Positions 53,578-62,523 of a stretch of 64,000 nucleotides of DNA are shown one piece after another. Numbering within the stretch: the first letter of the stretch is position 1; each line of letters begins with the position of its first letter. Under the pieces are notes generated by a model. The model was not told the origin of the DNA and searched no databases. It saw only the letters and a list, made by a program, of their open reading frames with translations. Origin of the DNA: HyVt-477 sp965224605 (GTDB lineage Bacteria > Pseudomonadota > Gammaproteobacteria > Thiotrichales > Thiotrichaceae); assembly GCA_965224605.1 (NCBI GenBank), contig CBDCZP010000002.1, forward strand, positions 124,001 to 188,000, in the 5' to 3' direction. The position numbers were made by a program, and so were the translations under genes.

Positions 53578-55152
53578 TCAACGGTTATCAAAAATTAGAT
53601 CACCGACTTCTCTAAGTATCCGATCCCCTTCTGATTCTTTTTGTTCTGGCTGTGTCGATTGTTGAGCCTTTTTTGTTTCGGCTTGTGCTGCGGCTTTTTG
53701 TCGTTGCAATTCTTCCCAGCGTTTTCGTTCTGATTGTTGACGAGCGATTTCATCTTGCTTTGCCTGCCAGGCCTTTCTTTCCGCTTCAGTTCTTTGTTGG
53801 TCTTCCCATTGGCGGCGTTCTTGTTCTGCTTGTTTTTGTCGTGACATTCTAGCGAATTCAGCTTGCTGTCTTTGTATTCTTTCTTGTTTAGCAGCGGCTG
53901 CCTTTATTTGTGCTTTACGTTGTGCCAGTTCTGCTTTTTTTAGTAAATGCTCTTTTTTAGCGATAGCTTTTTCTCTTAATTTGTTTTTGGCTTCGCGTAT
54001 ACGCTGCTGACGTAGTGATTCTTTGATCTGAGTTTGTTCTTCGGTTTCGGCTTGTTGATGTAATTTGGCTTCTTGTTTTTCAGCTTCGGCTTGCAGTCGT
54101 TTCTCTTTCTCGATTTGAGCTTGTTGTTGGGCTTCTGCTTGGCGGCGTAGTGCATCTTGTTTTTGTGCTAATTCTTGTTCCTCTTTCATCAAGGCTTCAG
54201 TACCAAGGTTTGCGTTAGCATCAGGTTTAACAGAATGTTGCTCAACACTATCTTTTTGTTCCATAGACTGTTGGGTGTTCATTTGAGTGTCCCAAAACAC
54301 GAAGCCTAAAGCCATTAATGGAATCAGACTGGCTAAAACCCAGGGCAACCAGTTCTTTGATGGTTCGCTGGAATCTATTGGCATAACTGCGGCAGTAGGT
54401 GAGGGTGGTACAGGTGCAGCCGTGTCATTTTTATCAGATACAGCAGGGTGAGTGGAATCAACTGGGGTTTCTTTTTCGTCGTTAGCAGAACTAGCTTTGA
54501 CTTCCCTGACGCGTGTCAGTAAGACCGGTTTGTCTGCCTCATCTATATCTGAATATTTCTCCAGTGCTCCCGTCTCGCTTATGGGCAAAATCAAACTACG
54601 ATCTGACCCTCCCAGATTATTTCCCCCCTCTAATTGGATTGCATTACATCCAAATTTATAGGCATCTTCTATACCTCGACCCGCTCCAATAGCATCATAA
54701 AAACCGATAGCAAACTGAATAGCTGAATCATCACGGATACGTGTACTCATACCCACCACATAGGGTATTTGCTGAACGATTTCGAAAGCCTGTTCGCGGG
54801 AATAACAAGCGTTTAAAATGACACACTTAACGGTATCCGAAAACAATGAAAACAGGTTTGCTAATGCGTAGCCTGTTACTGGATTATAACGCCCTGTATC
54901 ACTCTCAAGATAAATGCCATCAGTGGATGAATGGCCACTGAAATGTACAATATGTGGATTGAAACTAAAGATTAATCGACGCAAATCTTTGGCGCGAGTA
55001 GCACCCCCTTGTTTGATATCAAATAAAGCCCGGTTCTCACTGAGATTTAACCCTTCCCTGATTTCACGAAACTCTTCGTTCAGACGTAATTGGTTTGTAT
55101 CTTTAGGATTGGCTGATAATAAAAGAACTCTTGTTATCTCTTCTTCATCCAT
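53578..55152 (-). CDS. CHAT-domain protease-like protein with membrane helix and coiled coil
   Basis: A 524-residue protein. Residues 8 to about 190 form a CHAT (caspase-like) domain: the start VLLLSANPKDTNQLRLNEEF, catalytic His74 in HFSGHSS and Cys116 in LNACYS. A polar linker leads to one membrane helix at about residues 268-288 (LPWVLASLIPLMALGFVFW). Residues about 315-505 are a continuous Gln/Glu/Lys/Arg/Ala coiled coil. The order puts the CHAT domain on one side of the membrane and the coil on the other. It has no operon partner; the next gene is 570 bases away. Confidence 0.85.
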   Translation of the reverse strand: MDEEEITRVLLLSANPKDTNQLRLNEEFREIREGLNLSENRALFDIKQGGATRAKDLRRLIFSFNPHIVHFSGHSSTDGIYLESDTGRYNPVTGYALANLFSLFSDTVKCVILNACYSREQAFEIVQQIPYVVGMSTRIRDDSAIQFAIGFYDAIGAGRGIEDAYKFGCNAIQLEGGNNLGGSDRSLILPISETGALEKYSDIDEADKPVLLTRVREVKASSANDEKETPVDSTHPAVSDKNDTAAPVPPSPTAAVMPIDSSEPSKNWLPWVLASLIPLMALGFVFWDTQMNTQQSMEQKDSVEQHSVKPDANANLGTEALMKEEQELAQKQDALRRQAEAQQQAQIEKEKRLQAEAEKQEAKLHQQAETEEQTQIKESLRQQRIREAKNKLREKAIAKKEHLLKKAELAQRKAQIKAAAAKQERIQRQQAEFARMSRQKQAEQERRQWEDQQRTEAERKAWQAKQDEIARQQSERKRWEELQRQKAAAQAETKKAQQSTQPEQKESEGDRILREVGDLIFDNR

Positions 55153-55725
55153 TTCGAATACCTGTCAGTTGTGTTCTTAAGCCCTCTCTTTAGCAAGGGG
55201 AGGGTTAGGTGGGGATAGGTGGTTGAATATTATATACTATTTAATTTTTACACCCCCCTCTCCAACCCTCCCCCTTCAAGGTGGTGGGAGTAAATGTACC
55301 CTTTTGCGATTCCTCTAAAATAAAAAAGGGAGCTTATGTGCTTTCTGTAGCGGGATCATGTAACGCATGATTCCCCGTGTTTCGCTATGGCTCGACACAG
55401 GCTACAAGCCTTATCGGGCTTAGATCACAGTTCCTTAAGTATAGCGTTAATTCAAAAATTTACAGTCTTGCTACGGTTACTATTTTTGGATAATCCGTTA
55501 GATTTTTGTAATGTAGAACAATTTTTCCACTTCATCATAATAAATTTCATTTAACAGGTAAGTGTGTAAGAATAGACTATACTTATGGGTAATTTTTCAG
55601 GCGGGGGTTAAATGCCTAGAAATATATCTTTCAGTAATGCCGCATTGGCACCCTATTGATGCTAATAGCTTTTATGCTACTTTTTATGCTAAGAACCTTC
55701 TGCTACGAAATTACATGCTGATCCT
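55153..55725. other. Repeat-rich intergenic region upstream of the GGDEF gene
   Basis: These 573 bases lie between the divergent CHAT and diguanylate cyclase genes. At about 55188-55292, GCAAGGGGAGGGTTAGGTGG on the left pairs with CCAACCCTCCCCCTT on the right, an imperfect inverted repeat. At 55346-55406 a REP-A-related palindrome ends in CGACACAGGCTACA. The last 250 bases are AT-rich and probably hold both promoters. No convincing ORF was seen. Confidence 0.55.
55346..55406. repeat. REP-A family palindrome, variant
   Basis: TGTAGCGGGATCATG on the left and GACACAGGCTACA on the right flank CCCCGTGTTTCGC, the conserved REP-A core also seen at 14854-14866 (CCCGTGTTTC) and 25566-25577. The left arm differs from the full copy. 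Confidence 0.6.
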
Positions 55726-56946
55726 ATGCTAAGTCTTAATGCTATCTCAAATACCATCTCAGATGATTTTCCGGAAGAGCATATTGCTCGCTTGAAACAG
55801 CATAATGTGCAGTCGTTTTGGGTTCATATGGGGCTGGCATGCACGTTACTTATTTCGTTGGTTTTTTCACACACGAGTAATACGCAAACATTAGTTATTT
55901 GGCTAGGTATTTTAACGGTGACCGGTTTTATTCGTTTAAGCCATAACTCAAGTGAAATAAAGCCTATAAATATCGATCCATCCAGTACAAAAAAATGGGT
56001 TAGCAAGTATATTTTGCTAACCACCTTCATGAGTGCATTATGGGGAGCAGTGAGTGTTTTTCTGTTTGCACAAGAGCCTGTCGTACAAACAACACTGTTA
56101 ATTCTTCTTATTTCTGTGCTGATTGCGACTATTCCTCTTTTACTGGCTTCTAAGTCTGCTTTTTTTGCCCAGTTTATTAGTATTCTTGCCCCGCTAACGT
56201 TTAGCATGAGTTTCAATTTTTCTAATAAAGAACATTTGATGCTTAGTGTTTGTCTTATTGCTTTAGCCATTACTATTATTTTTGCATCCAGTTATCTCAA
56301 TCAAGTTATTACTCAATTACAAGAAACTCAACGAGCTTTACAGACCCAGGCAGATACAGACCAGCTCACCCAATTAGCTAATCGTCGAGCTTTTGATAGC
56401 TCTTTTAAAAGGGAATGGAGACGCAGTACGCGTGAGCAAAAAGCAATAGCCTTATTAATTATTGATGTTGATGATTTCAAACTCTACAACGATAATCTGG
56501 GACACTTTGCAGGTGATGAATGCTTGAAAAAAATTGCCCGAGCGATTAAGGAAAATGCGCTTCGTCCCAGTGATGTAGCTGCTCGAATCGGCGGAGAAGA
56601 ATTTGCAATATTGTTACCCGAGACAGGGACAGAAGGGGCTTACAATGTGGCTGAGCGATTGAAGACCAGCATTGCGCGTCTTGGCATTAAACATCCAGTA
56701 GATAAAAACCAAAACCTGACGGTCAGTATTGGAGTGTCTAGTTGTATCCCGGTAAAATACGATGATGAACAGAAAACCGATGTTGTCTATCCAGCCATGC
56801 TTATAAAGTCGGCCGACTTTGCGATGTATCAGGCAAAGCGTGAAGGAAAAAATACGATTGCGGTAGAGGGATGCGGTATGCATTCGGTACCACAGTCATT
56901 AAAGAACCCACCATCAAAAGGCCAGGCAGAAGCTCTAGCTATCTAA
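55726..56946 (+). CDS. Membrane-bound diguanylate cyclase (GGDEF)
   Basis: A 406-residue protein that should synthesise cyclic di-GMP. The N-terminal 200 residues contain about five or six hydrophobic helices. A short coiled coil (QVITQLQETQRALQTQ) links to a GGDEF domain with DQLTQLANRRAFD at its start and an active GGEEF at residues 289-293. The inhibitory RxxD (RPSD, about 280-283) stands five residues before GGEEF, so product feedback is expected. There is no EAL domain. The sensed signal is unknown. Confidence 0.93.
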   Translation: MLSLNAISNTISDDFPEEHIARLKQHNVQSFWVHMGLACTLLISLVFSHTSNTQTLVIWLGILTVTGFIRLSHNSSEIKPINIDPSSTKKWVSKYILLTTFMSALWGAVSVFLFAQEPVVQTTLLILLISVLIATIPLLLASKSAFFAQFISILAPLTFSMSFNFSNKEHLMLSVCLIALAITIIFASSYLNQVITQLQETQRALQTQADTDQLTQLANRRAFDSSFKREWRRSTREQKAIALLIIDVDDFKLYNDNLGHFAGDECLKKIARAIKENALRPSDVAARIGGEEFAILLPETGTEGAYNVAERLKTSIARLGIKHPVDKNQNLTVSIGVSSCIPVKYDDEQKTDVVYPAMLIKSADFAMYQAKREGKNTIAVEGCGMHSVPQSLKNPPSKGQAEALAI

Positions 56947-57056
56947 ATCTTGCGTAGCGATAGTTTGTTCACGGTGATCTATTCGTAGCCTCAGTATCTA
57001 TTAAAGTTTCAAACTTCGTAGTAGAATAATACGCAATTCACCTGCGAGGAAAAACT

Positions 57057-57431
57057 ATGAATGGTCGATATCTATTATTAGTCTCTTTTTTATTGGCATT
57101 AGCTGCTTGCCAAGGTGATCAGGTGGAGACTGCTGCCACGGCTACGTCTGTGCAAGATAGCTCACTCAATAGCCAAACAGCGGATGCCACGTCTACACCT
57201 TCACATCTTGAAGGTGCAAAAACACACCAAGAAAAATGCTCAGGTTGCCATATGGTTCCACATGATGCGGCATTTTATCAGCGACCTGAGCGAAAAATGA
57301 AATCCTACGAACGTCTGCAAAGTCAGGTGCGTTTGTGCAACTCCAATCTTAATCTGGAATTGTTCGATGAGGATATGACATTGATTGGTGAATACCTCAA
57401 CGAGAGTTATTACAAATTTTCGGTTAACTGA
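57057..57431 (+). CDS. Small c-type cytochrome lipoprotein
   Basis: A 124-residue protein with lipobox LAAC (Cys18) and one heme motif CSGCH at residues 61-65; the distal Met is not certain (candidates lie near MTLIGEYLNE). The acidic linker of about 40 residues between anchor and heme domain is Ser/Thr/Ala-rich. Start ATG with GCGAGGAAAA upstream. Its 3' end overlaps the convergent DUF255 gene by 22 bases. It likely carries electrons at the periplasmic membrane face. Confidence 0.83.
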   Translation: MNGRYLLLVSFLLALAACQGDQVETAATATSVQDSSLNSQTADATSTPSHLEGAKTHQEKCSGCHMVPHDAAFYQRPERKMKSYERLQSQVRLCNSNLNLELFDEDMTLIGEYLNESYYKFSVN

Positions 57432-59491
57432 TCTTCTGTGGTGATAGGTAGTCCACAGGTCATACCGGTACAAAGATAGGCTGTTATCTCGCCTTCTAGT
57501 TTTTTCATAGCCAAGCTTTCGGGAAGCGTTTCGCTGTCTGTAATCAAATAGGTTTGTCGCTGCGGGGCATACTGTTCATTACAAAGCTTGAGCCAGTGTT
57601 GAGCTTGTCCATTTTGTTGGTTATTTTGCCCTCGGATGATAATCGTTTGTGGATCATGGGATTGTTCTTCAGCAGCCTTGAGCAAAGTACAATGTGCGTA
57701 AGGCATGTCTTTACAAGCTGCCGCGCCATTTTCTAAACAACGTTGTGCGGCATCAAGATAACGTGTTTCTCCAAGTAAATAACCTAAGCGTTGTAATGCA
57801 AAAGCAGCCACAGCGTTACCGGATGGTGTAGCTTCATCAGTATAGGTTTTAGGTCGTTGTAATAGTGCTTCATGATCATCTGCAACAAACCAAAAACCAC
57901 CGTCTTGTTGATCTTCAAAATGAGTCAGCATGACATCAGCAATGCGCTGAGCAAACTCAATATCTGCTGTTCTCCAGCGTACCTGTAACAGCTCCAATAA
58001 GCCATCCAGTAGATAGGCATAATCGTCAAGGTAAGCCATTAGATGTGCTTTATCGTCTTTATAGGTTGCTAATAAGCGCCCATCTTTCCATAGCGTGCTG
58101 CGAATAAAATCAACGGCTTTGGTTGCCGACCCTGCATACTCCGGCATCGACAAATAACGGGCAGTCATTGCCATTGCACGAATCATCAAGCCATTCCATG
58201 ACGTCAGAATCTTGTCATCACGTCCAGGCTTAACTCGTTCTTCTCTAACTTGATAAAGCTTCTCCTTTGCCGAGGCCAAAAGATCATAAACACTACTTTT
58301 GGTATCTATCTTTTCCTGCAAAGATTCTAAAGACTGATAAACATGAAAATGCCATTTTCCCTCAAAATTAGCTTTACGATCTAATCCAAAATGCGGCGCG
58401 ACAATGGCATACTCATCAGCCGTCAATAACGACTTAATCTCATCGGGTGTCCACACATAAAACTTACCTTCTTCGCCCTCGGAGTCCGCATCGTAACTAG
58501 AATAATAACCACCTTCAGGTGATTGCATTTCACGCATGACCCATTGCGCGGTTTCGTGACAAGTTTTCTCAAATAAAGGCAATTGCTCAAGTGCGTAAGC
58601 TTGGGCGTATTCAGCCAATAGCACGCCATTGTCATAGAGCATTTTTTCGAAATGCGGGATCATCCAGTAATCATCAACTGAATAGCGGCAAAAGCCGCCA
58701 CCTAATTGATCATTCATGCCGCCTAATGCCATTTTTTCAAGACTGAAAACAGCCATGTGCAAGGCGTTCTTATCTTCCATATCTGACTTATTTACGTCGT
58801 TATCGTTTTTGTTTTTACTCAGATACCAATGGCGCAACATGCGTTCAATGCTACTCACATGAGGAAACTTAGGCGCCGAACCAAAGCCACCTTCTTTCGT
58901 ATCAAACTGCTGTTTTAGTTGGGCAATGGCATCAAGTTGCATGCTTGCATCAATAACACCGTTTGCTTGATCATGTTGGTAAACATTACCCAACGCATTT
59001 TCTAGAGAAACCGTTTGTTTATTAATCTCATCCTTACGATGTACATAAACGTCGGCCATCTGCTCCAACAAAGACGCAAATGAAGGCAAGCCATGACGCT
59101 GATCTTTAGGAAAGTAAGTGCCGGCAAAATAAGGCATATGAGAATCGGGTAGTAAAAACATCGTCAACGGCCAGCCACCGCCACGTTGCGTCAACATCTG
59201 ATGAGCTAATTGATAAATCTTGTCCAGATCAGGACGTTCCTCACGATCAACCTTGATATTCACATACAAGCGATTCATCAATGCTGCGGTTGCTTCATCT
59301 TCAAAAGATTCATGCGCCATTACATGGCACCAGTGGCAGGCAGAATAACCAATAGATAACAAAATAGGTTTATTCTCATGCTTGGCTAGTTGCAAAGCCT
59401 CTTCACCCCATGGATACCAATCCACAGGGTTATCAGCATGCTGAAGAAGATAAGGGCTGGTTTCTGAAATGAGTTTATTTTGCGTGGGCAT
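57410..59491 (-). CDS. DUF255/YyaL-type thioredoxin-fold protein
   Basis: A 693-residue protein of the YyaL/SSP411 family. The N-terminal thioredoxin-like domain has ISETSPYLLQHADNPVDWYPWG and the redox-type motif CHWC (Cys52, Cys55), then HESFEDEATAALMN. The rest is an alpha/alpha-barrel like glycosidases and N-acylglucosamine epimerases, with GGFCRYSVDDYWMIPHFEKM and PSGNAVAAFALQRLG. The biochemical role is unknown. The gene ends within the cytochrome gene on the other strand. Confidence 0.93.
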   Translation of the reverse strand: MPTQNKLISETSPYLLQHADNPVDWYPWGEEALQLAKHENKPILLSIGYSACHWCHVMAHESFEDEATAALMNRLYVNIKVDREERPDLDKIYQLAHQMLTQRGGGWPLTMFLLPDSHMPYFAGTYFPKDQRHGLPSFASLLEQMADVYVHRKDEINKQTVSLENALGNVYQHDQANGVIDASMQLDAIAQLKQQFDTKEGGFGSAPKFPHVSSIERMLRHWYLSKNKNDNDVNKSDMEDKNALHMAVFSLEKMALGGMNDQLGGGFCRYSVDDYWMIPHFEKMLYDNGVLLAEYAQAYALEQLPLFEKTCHETAQWVMREMQSPEGGYYSSYDADSEGEEGKFYVWTPDEIKSLLTADEYAIVAPHFGLDRKANFEGKWHFHVYQSLESLQEKIDTKSSVYDLLASAKEKLYQVREERVKPGRDDKILTSWNGLMIRAMAMTARYLSMPEYAGSATKAVDFIRSTLWKDGRLLATYKDDKAHLMAYLDDYAYLLDGLLELLQVRWRTADIEFAQRIADVMLTHFEDQQDGGFWFVADDHEALLQRPKTYTDEATPSGNAVAAFALQRLGYLLGETRYLDAAQRCLENGAAACKDMPYAHCTLLKAAEEQSHDPQTIIIRGQNNQQNGQAQHWLKLCNEQYAPQRQTYLITDSETLPESLAMKKLEGEITAYLCTGMTCGLPITTEDQLTENL

Positions 59492-59798
59492 CGTTATTAC
59501 CGATAACTTAGTTTCCGTACTTGTACTATACCTAACTATAAGATAAAAACTCCTGAATTACCTATGCCCAACCTATACCCAATCTATACACAGCCTATGC
59601 CCTTATTCTTCCGCTCTTCTTCAACTTATAAGCTGTATGGTGTTTTACTATTCTTTTGAGTGCGTCTGCCTGAAGATGTTCGTTGCTGGTTAGAGCCCGT
59701 GTTTGCTTCTTTTGGAGATGCTAAAAGTAAACACTCTCCCTTAAGGGGACTCAAGGGGAGAGGAACTCTAACTGCTTAGGAAGGACAATAATAAACGC
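59492..59798. other. Intergenic stretch with REP-like hairpin
   Basis: These 307 bases lie between the lyase-like gene and the DUF255 gene, both minus strand, so they hold the 3' end of the former... upstream side and the DUF255 promoter is at the left end (59492-59560, AT-rich). A hairpin CTCTCCCTT/AAGGGGAGAG lies at about 59734-59762, near the stop of the lyase-like gene it follows in transcription, and could be its 3' hairpin. Several CCTATGCCC-like short direct repeats occur at about 59560-59600. No ORF was seen. Confidence 0.45.
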
Positions 59799-61100
59799 CT
59801 ACCTTGGAGCAACATCCTTATAGCTGGCATTTGCTCCGCCAACACGAAATGCATCATATAAAATCTCACCGCCTGGATCTTTTGGACCATGATAAATTCC
59901 GATTTTCTGATATTGGTGAGGAGTCTTTGGTCGGCCTGCTAAATCATACTTGTATACAGTGGGGCCTTTAGCATCCACCACTTTTTTGCCATCCATCCAT
60001 ATTTCCATAAACCCTTTATTGTCAGGTGTATAACGAAAATGTTGCACAATATCATGCCATTGGTTTTGTTGATAAGGCTGCGTTACTTTGACTGTGCCTC
60101 TGGTCGCGCCTCCTTTCTCTTCCACAGTATTGACTTGATTGGGATTTGTTGAGGTACGAAAAATAAAATCACCATTTACCGCTTTCATTGTAAATGAGTT
60201 CGGTCCCGCAGTAACTGACCAATCGGCCTTGCCGTCGGCTCCTGCTCCTGGGGTCGAATGATGTTGGCTGATAATCTGATAACCCGTTGGCGGTCTTTTC
60301 ACATTAATGCTAAAGCCAACCCAATACTCTTTACCCCATTCGAATGTACCTTTGTTGTCTTTTAATACCAATTCACTACGTTTTCCACCGCTTAAATCAG
60401 GTAGAAAATGTACGGAGTGGTTACCTTCACGGCTTTCATTTGACATCTTATAGTTGGCAGGTACTTCTCTCCATTTTCCAATACCTCTTTCAAACCCATC
60501 ATCAAGGATGAGAACGCTATTATTCGGGCTTGAGTTAACGCTGTTATTCTTGACTGCTTTAGGCTCGACCGATGATAAAGCAACTTGTGTATTGCTATTA
60601 GTAGCAACAATATTGGCCGTTTTGGATTTTCTAGCGGTAGTAGGCGCTTCTGGCTTTGCTGGTGTGGTTACAGAGCCCATCGTCCCTCTAGACCGATTAT
60701 TTTTCTTAGGTGTTTTTGCCATCTGATGATCTTGTGGTAAGGGTGTTGTCGTTGGACTTTTGTTCTTGCGAGGATTTGAATTATCTTTAGTAACCGTTGT
60801 ATTGGCACCACTTTCGGGTCGATTATTAGTGCGAGGTTGGTCTGATGATTTTGCAGGTTTTTCGAGTTGATCGACTAACAGCTGTATTAATCTAAGAATG
60901 ATTAGCATCAAAATACGTGGGAATATCTCTGGTGGAGATTTCTGTATGGATAGCGATCGACTAAAATCTTTGTTTACGTTTGAAAATAGCCGTGCGTGGT
61001 TGGTCTGTGCGGGAGCTTCCCTAGTTGTACTCATGTTACTAATCATTAGTCTTCCCTGTTGTAATGAATCAGTACACTGATACCTGCTTTTGAAGAACAT
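59799..61100 (-). CDS. Polysaccharide-lyase-like protein with long disordered N-terminus
   Basis: A 433-residue protein. The C-terminal 240 residues have the jelly-roll pattern of the heparin-lyase I/PF14099 group: LILDDGFERGIGKWREV, HSVHFLPDLSGGKRSEL, YWVGFSINVKRPPTGY, IISQHHSTPGAG, WHDIVQHFRYTPDNKGFMEIWMDGKK and KIGIYHGPKDPGGEILYD. The N-terminal 190 residues are Lys/Asn/Thr/Pro-rich and disordered, with a hydrophobic helix at about residues 60-75 (ILMLIILRLIQLLV) as possible anchor. The start is uncertain: 61100 or 61046. Substrate could be any uronate polymer. Confidence 0.8.
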   Translation of the reverse strand: MFFKSRYQCTDSLQQGRLMISNMSTTREAPAQTNHARLFSNVNKDFSRSLSIQKSPPEIFPRILMLIILRLIQLLVDQLEKPAKSSDQPRTNNRPESGANTTVTKDNSNPRKNKSPTTTPLPQDHQMAKTPKKNNRSRGTMGSVTTPAKPEAPTTARKSKTANIVATNSNTQVALSSVEPKAVKNNSVNSSPNNSVLILDDGFERGIGKWREVPANYKMSNESREGNHSVHFLPDLSGGKRSELVLKDNKGTFEWGKEYWVGFSINVKRPPTGYQIISQHHSTPGAGADGKADWSVTAGPNSFTMKAVNGDFIFRTSTNPNQVNTVEEKGGATRGTVKVTQPYQQNQWHDIVQHFRYTPDNKGFMEIWMDGKKVVDAKGPTVYKYDLAGRPKTPHQYQKIGIYHGPKDPGGEILYDAFRVGGANASYKDVAPR

Positions 61101-61189
61101 TTCGATCTTATTTTTACTAAGTGGTGTGCTTTTATAGATAAAACCTAGTAATGCCCGTTGTGGCCAGACTTAATCTCATTATTTTTTCA

Positions 61190-61849
61190 TTAGTTCTTTT
61201 GAGGGCTCTGTTTCTGTAACAAGCAAGGAATCTCAAGTTTCTCAGATAGCTCTCTTATTTTTAATGGATCATATTCTGTTGTCCACTGCCATCTTTCACC
61301 GGCAAACAATTGCCTCATCTTATTCATATCACAATGGAAAGGTGGGCCGCCTTCTTGATGGGTTTGCATAAATTGTGAGTAGAGCTTACCCGCTGGTTTT
61401 AATGACTGATAAAGCCACTGTTCGAAACGGTTCCATTCTGTGGGTTGTAAAGCACAAAGACAGGTTTGTTCGTAAATAGCGTCGAAGGGATTTGAACTAA
61501 AGTCCAGTGAGAAAAAATCACTTTGGGTGACTTCTGCGGTCAGTTGGTTGTTTTTTAGAGCTTGCTGAAGGTTGGTTACGGCTGATGGAGCTATATCTAC
61601 CGCCACAACATCGAAGCCTTTTTCGGCAAGAGTCAGTACTTCATAACCATTACCACAGCCTGGAACGAGTATTCGGCAAGGCACCATATCTCCGTTGTCC
61701 AGCCAGTTTAGTAAATTGAGACTGGTAGCGCCTCGATCCCAACCGGTCTTTTCTGTTTGGTAAAAGTTTTCCCAAAAAATTTCTTGTTGGGTGATTTCTT
61801 GCATTAGCTTCTCTTTATTTTGCGGTTGGATATATTCTGCGTTGCTCAT
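61190..61849 (-). CDS. TPMT-family SAM methyltransferase
   Basis: A 219-residue methyltransferase. It has FWENFYQTEKTGWDRGATSL at the N-terminus, the SAM-binding GxGxG region RILVPGCGNGYEVLTL and VVAVDIAPSAV, and the motif YEQTCLCALQP typical of thiopurine methyltransferase relatives. Bacterial members methylate thiols, selenium or tellurium compounds. The start could also be the Met at 61804. It is next to a DUF1801 gene on the same strand. Confidence 0.87.
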   Translation of the reverse strand: MSNAEYIQPQNKEKLMQEITQQEIFWENFYQTEKTGWDRGATSLNLLNWLDNGDMVPCRILVPGCGNGYEVLTLAEKGFDVVAVDIAPSAVTNLQQALKNNQLTAEVTQSDFFSLDFSSNPFDAIYEQTCLCALQPTEWNRFEQWLYQSLKPAGKLYSQFMQTHQEGGPPFHCDMNKMRQLFAGERWQWTTEYDPLKIRELSEKLEIPCLLQKQSPQKN

Positions 61850-61885
61850 AGGTCTTCATCCAATGTTATTTGTACTGGTCTATTA

Positions 61886-62341
61886 TTATCTTTTTATGTT
61901 CGCCTCATACACTTCTATCCAGTCATTAACAGACATTTTATCCATTAGCTGACCAATAAGCGTATAGGGAATTTGTTCTATTTTTTTAAACCGGATACAG
62001 CTTTTCCCCATATCCAGTTTCAGTTTACAGTGCTTGGGATATTCCTCGACAAACCATTTCAGTAACTCTGGTTTTGAATATATGCCCATATGATAAAAAC
62101 CAATAAAATGTTTCTGTGAGGCGATATTTGCGAAAGGTAGTGGGGATTCTGGTTTGCAATGATACCCGTTTGGGTACAGGTTATGAGGAACAACATAACC
62201 GATCATTCCATAATTCATCTGTTCGACAAAACCCTTCGGTAGATGTTCAAGAATGGTATCCCTAAGCTGGTTAAAATAGACCTGTCGTTCTTGTGGGACT
62301 TCATTCAGGTATTCAGCAACACGGTTGGCTTTTGATTGCAT
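61886..62341 (-). CDS. DUF1801 domain protein
   Basis: A 151-residue protein with YLNEVPQERQVYFNQLRDTI, the conserved MNYGMIGYVVP and FANIASQKHFIGFYHMGIY, followed by KSCIRFKKIEQIPYTLIGQL. These match the DUF1801 (YdhG-type) fold. The function of the family is unknown. It precedes the methyltransferase gene by 36 bases and diverges from the ABC transporter. Confidence 0.85.
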   Translation of the reverse strand: MQSKANRVAEYLNEVPQERQVYFNQLRDTILEHLPKGFVEQMNYGMIGYVVPHNLYPNGYHCKPESPLPFANIASQKHFIGFYHMGIYSKPELLKWFVEEYPKHCKLKLDMGKSCIRFKKIEQIPYTLIGQLMDKMSVNDWIEVYEANIKR

Positions 62342-62523
62342 TCTGTTTCTCTCTGTTTGCCATATAGTCTAGCTTTATTGGCTTTATATTTATTCAGCAT
62401 ACCACCTTGAGTTACTGTTGAAGAAAATTCGGGCAGACAGGTCGTTATATTGAAAATCTACTTGTTCAATAGCCATATTGATTTACTATCTGATCTTCTA
62501 TTCTTACTTGTTAAGCATCCATA

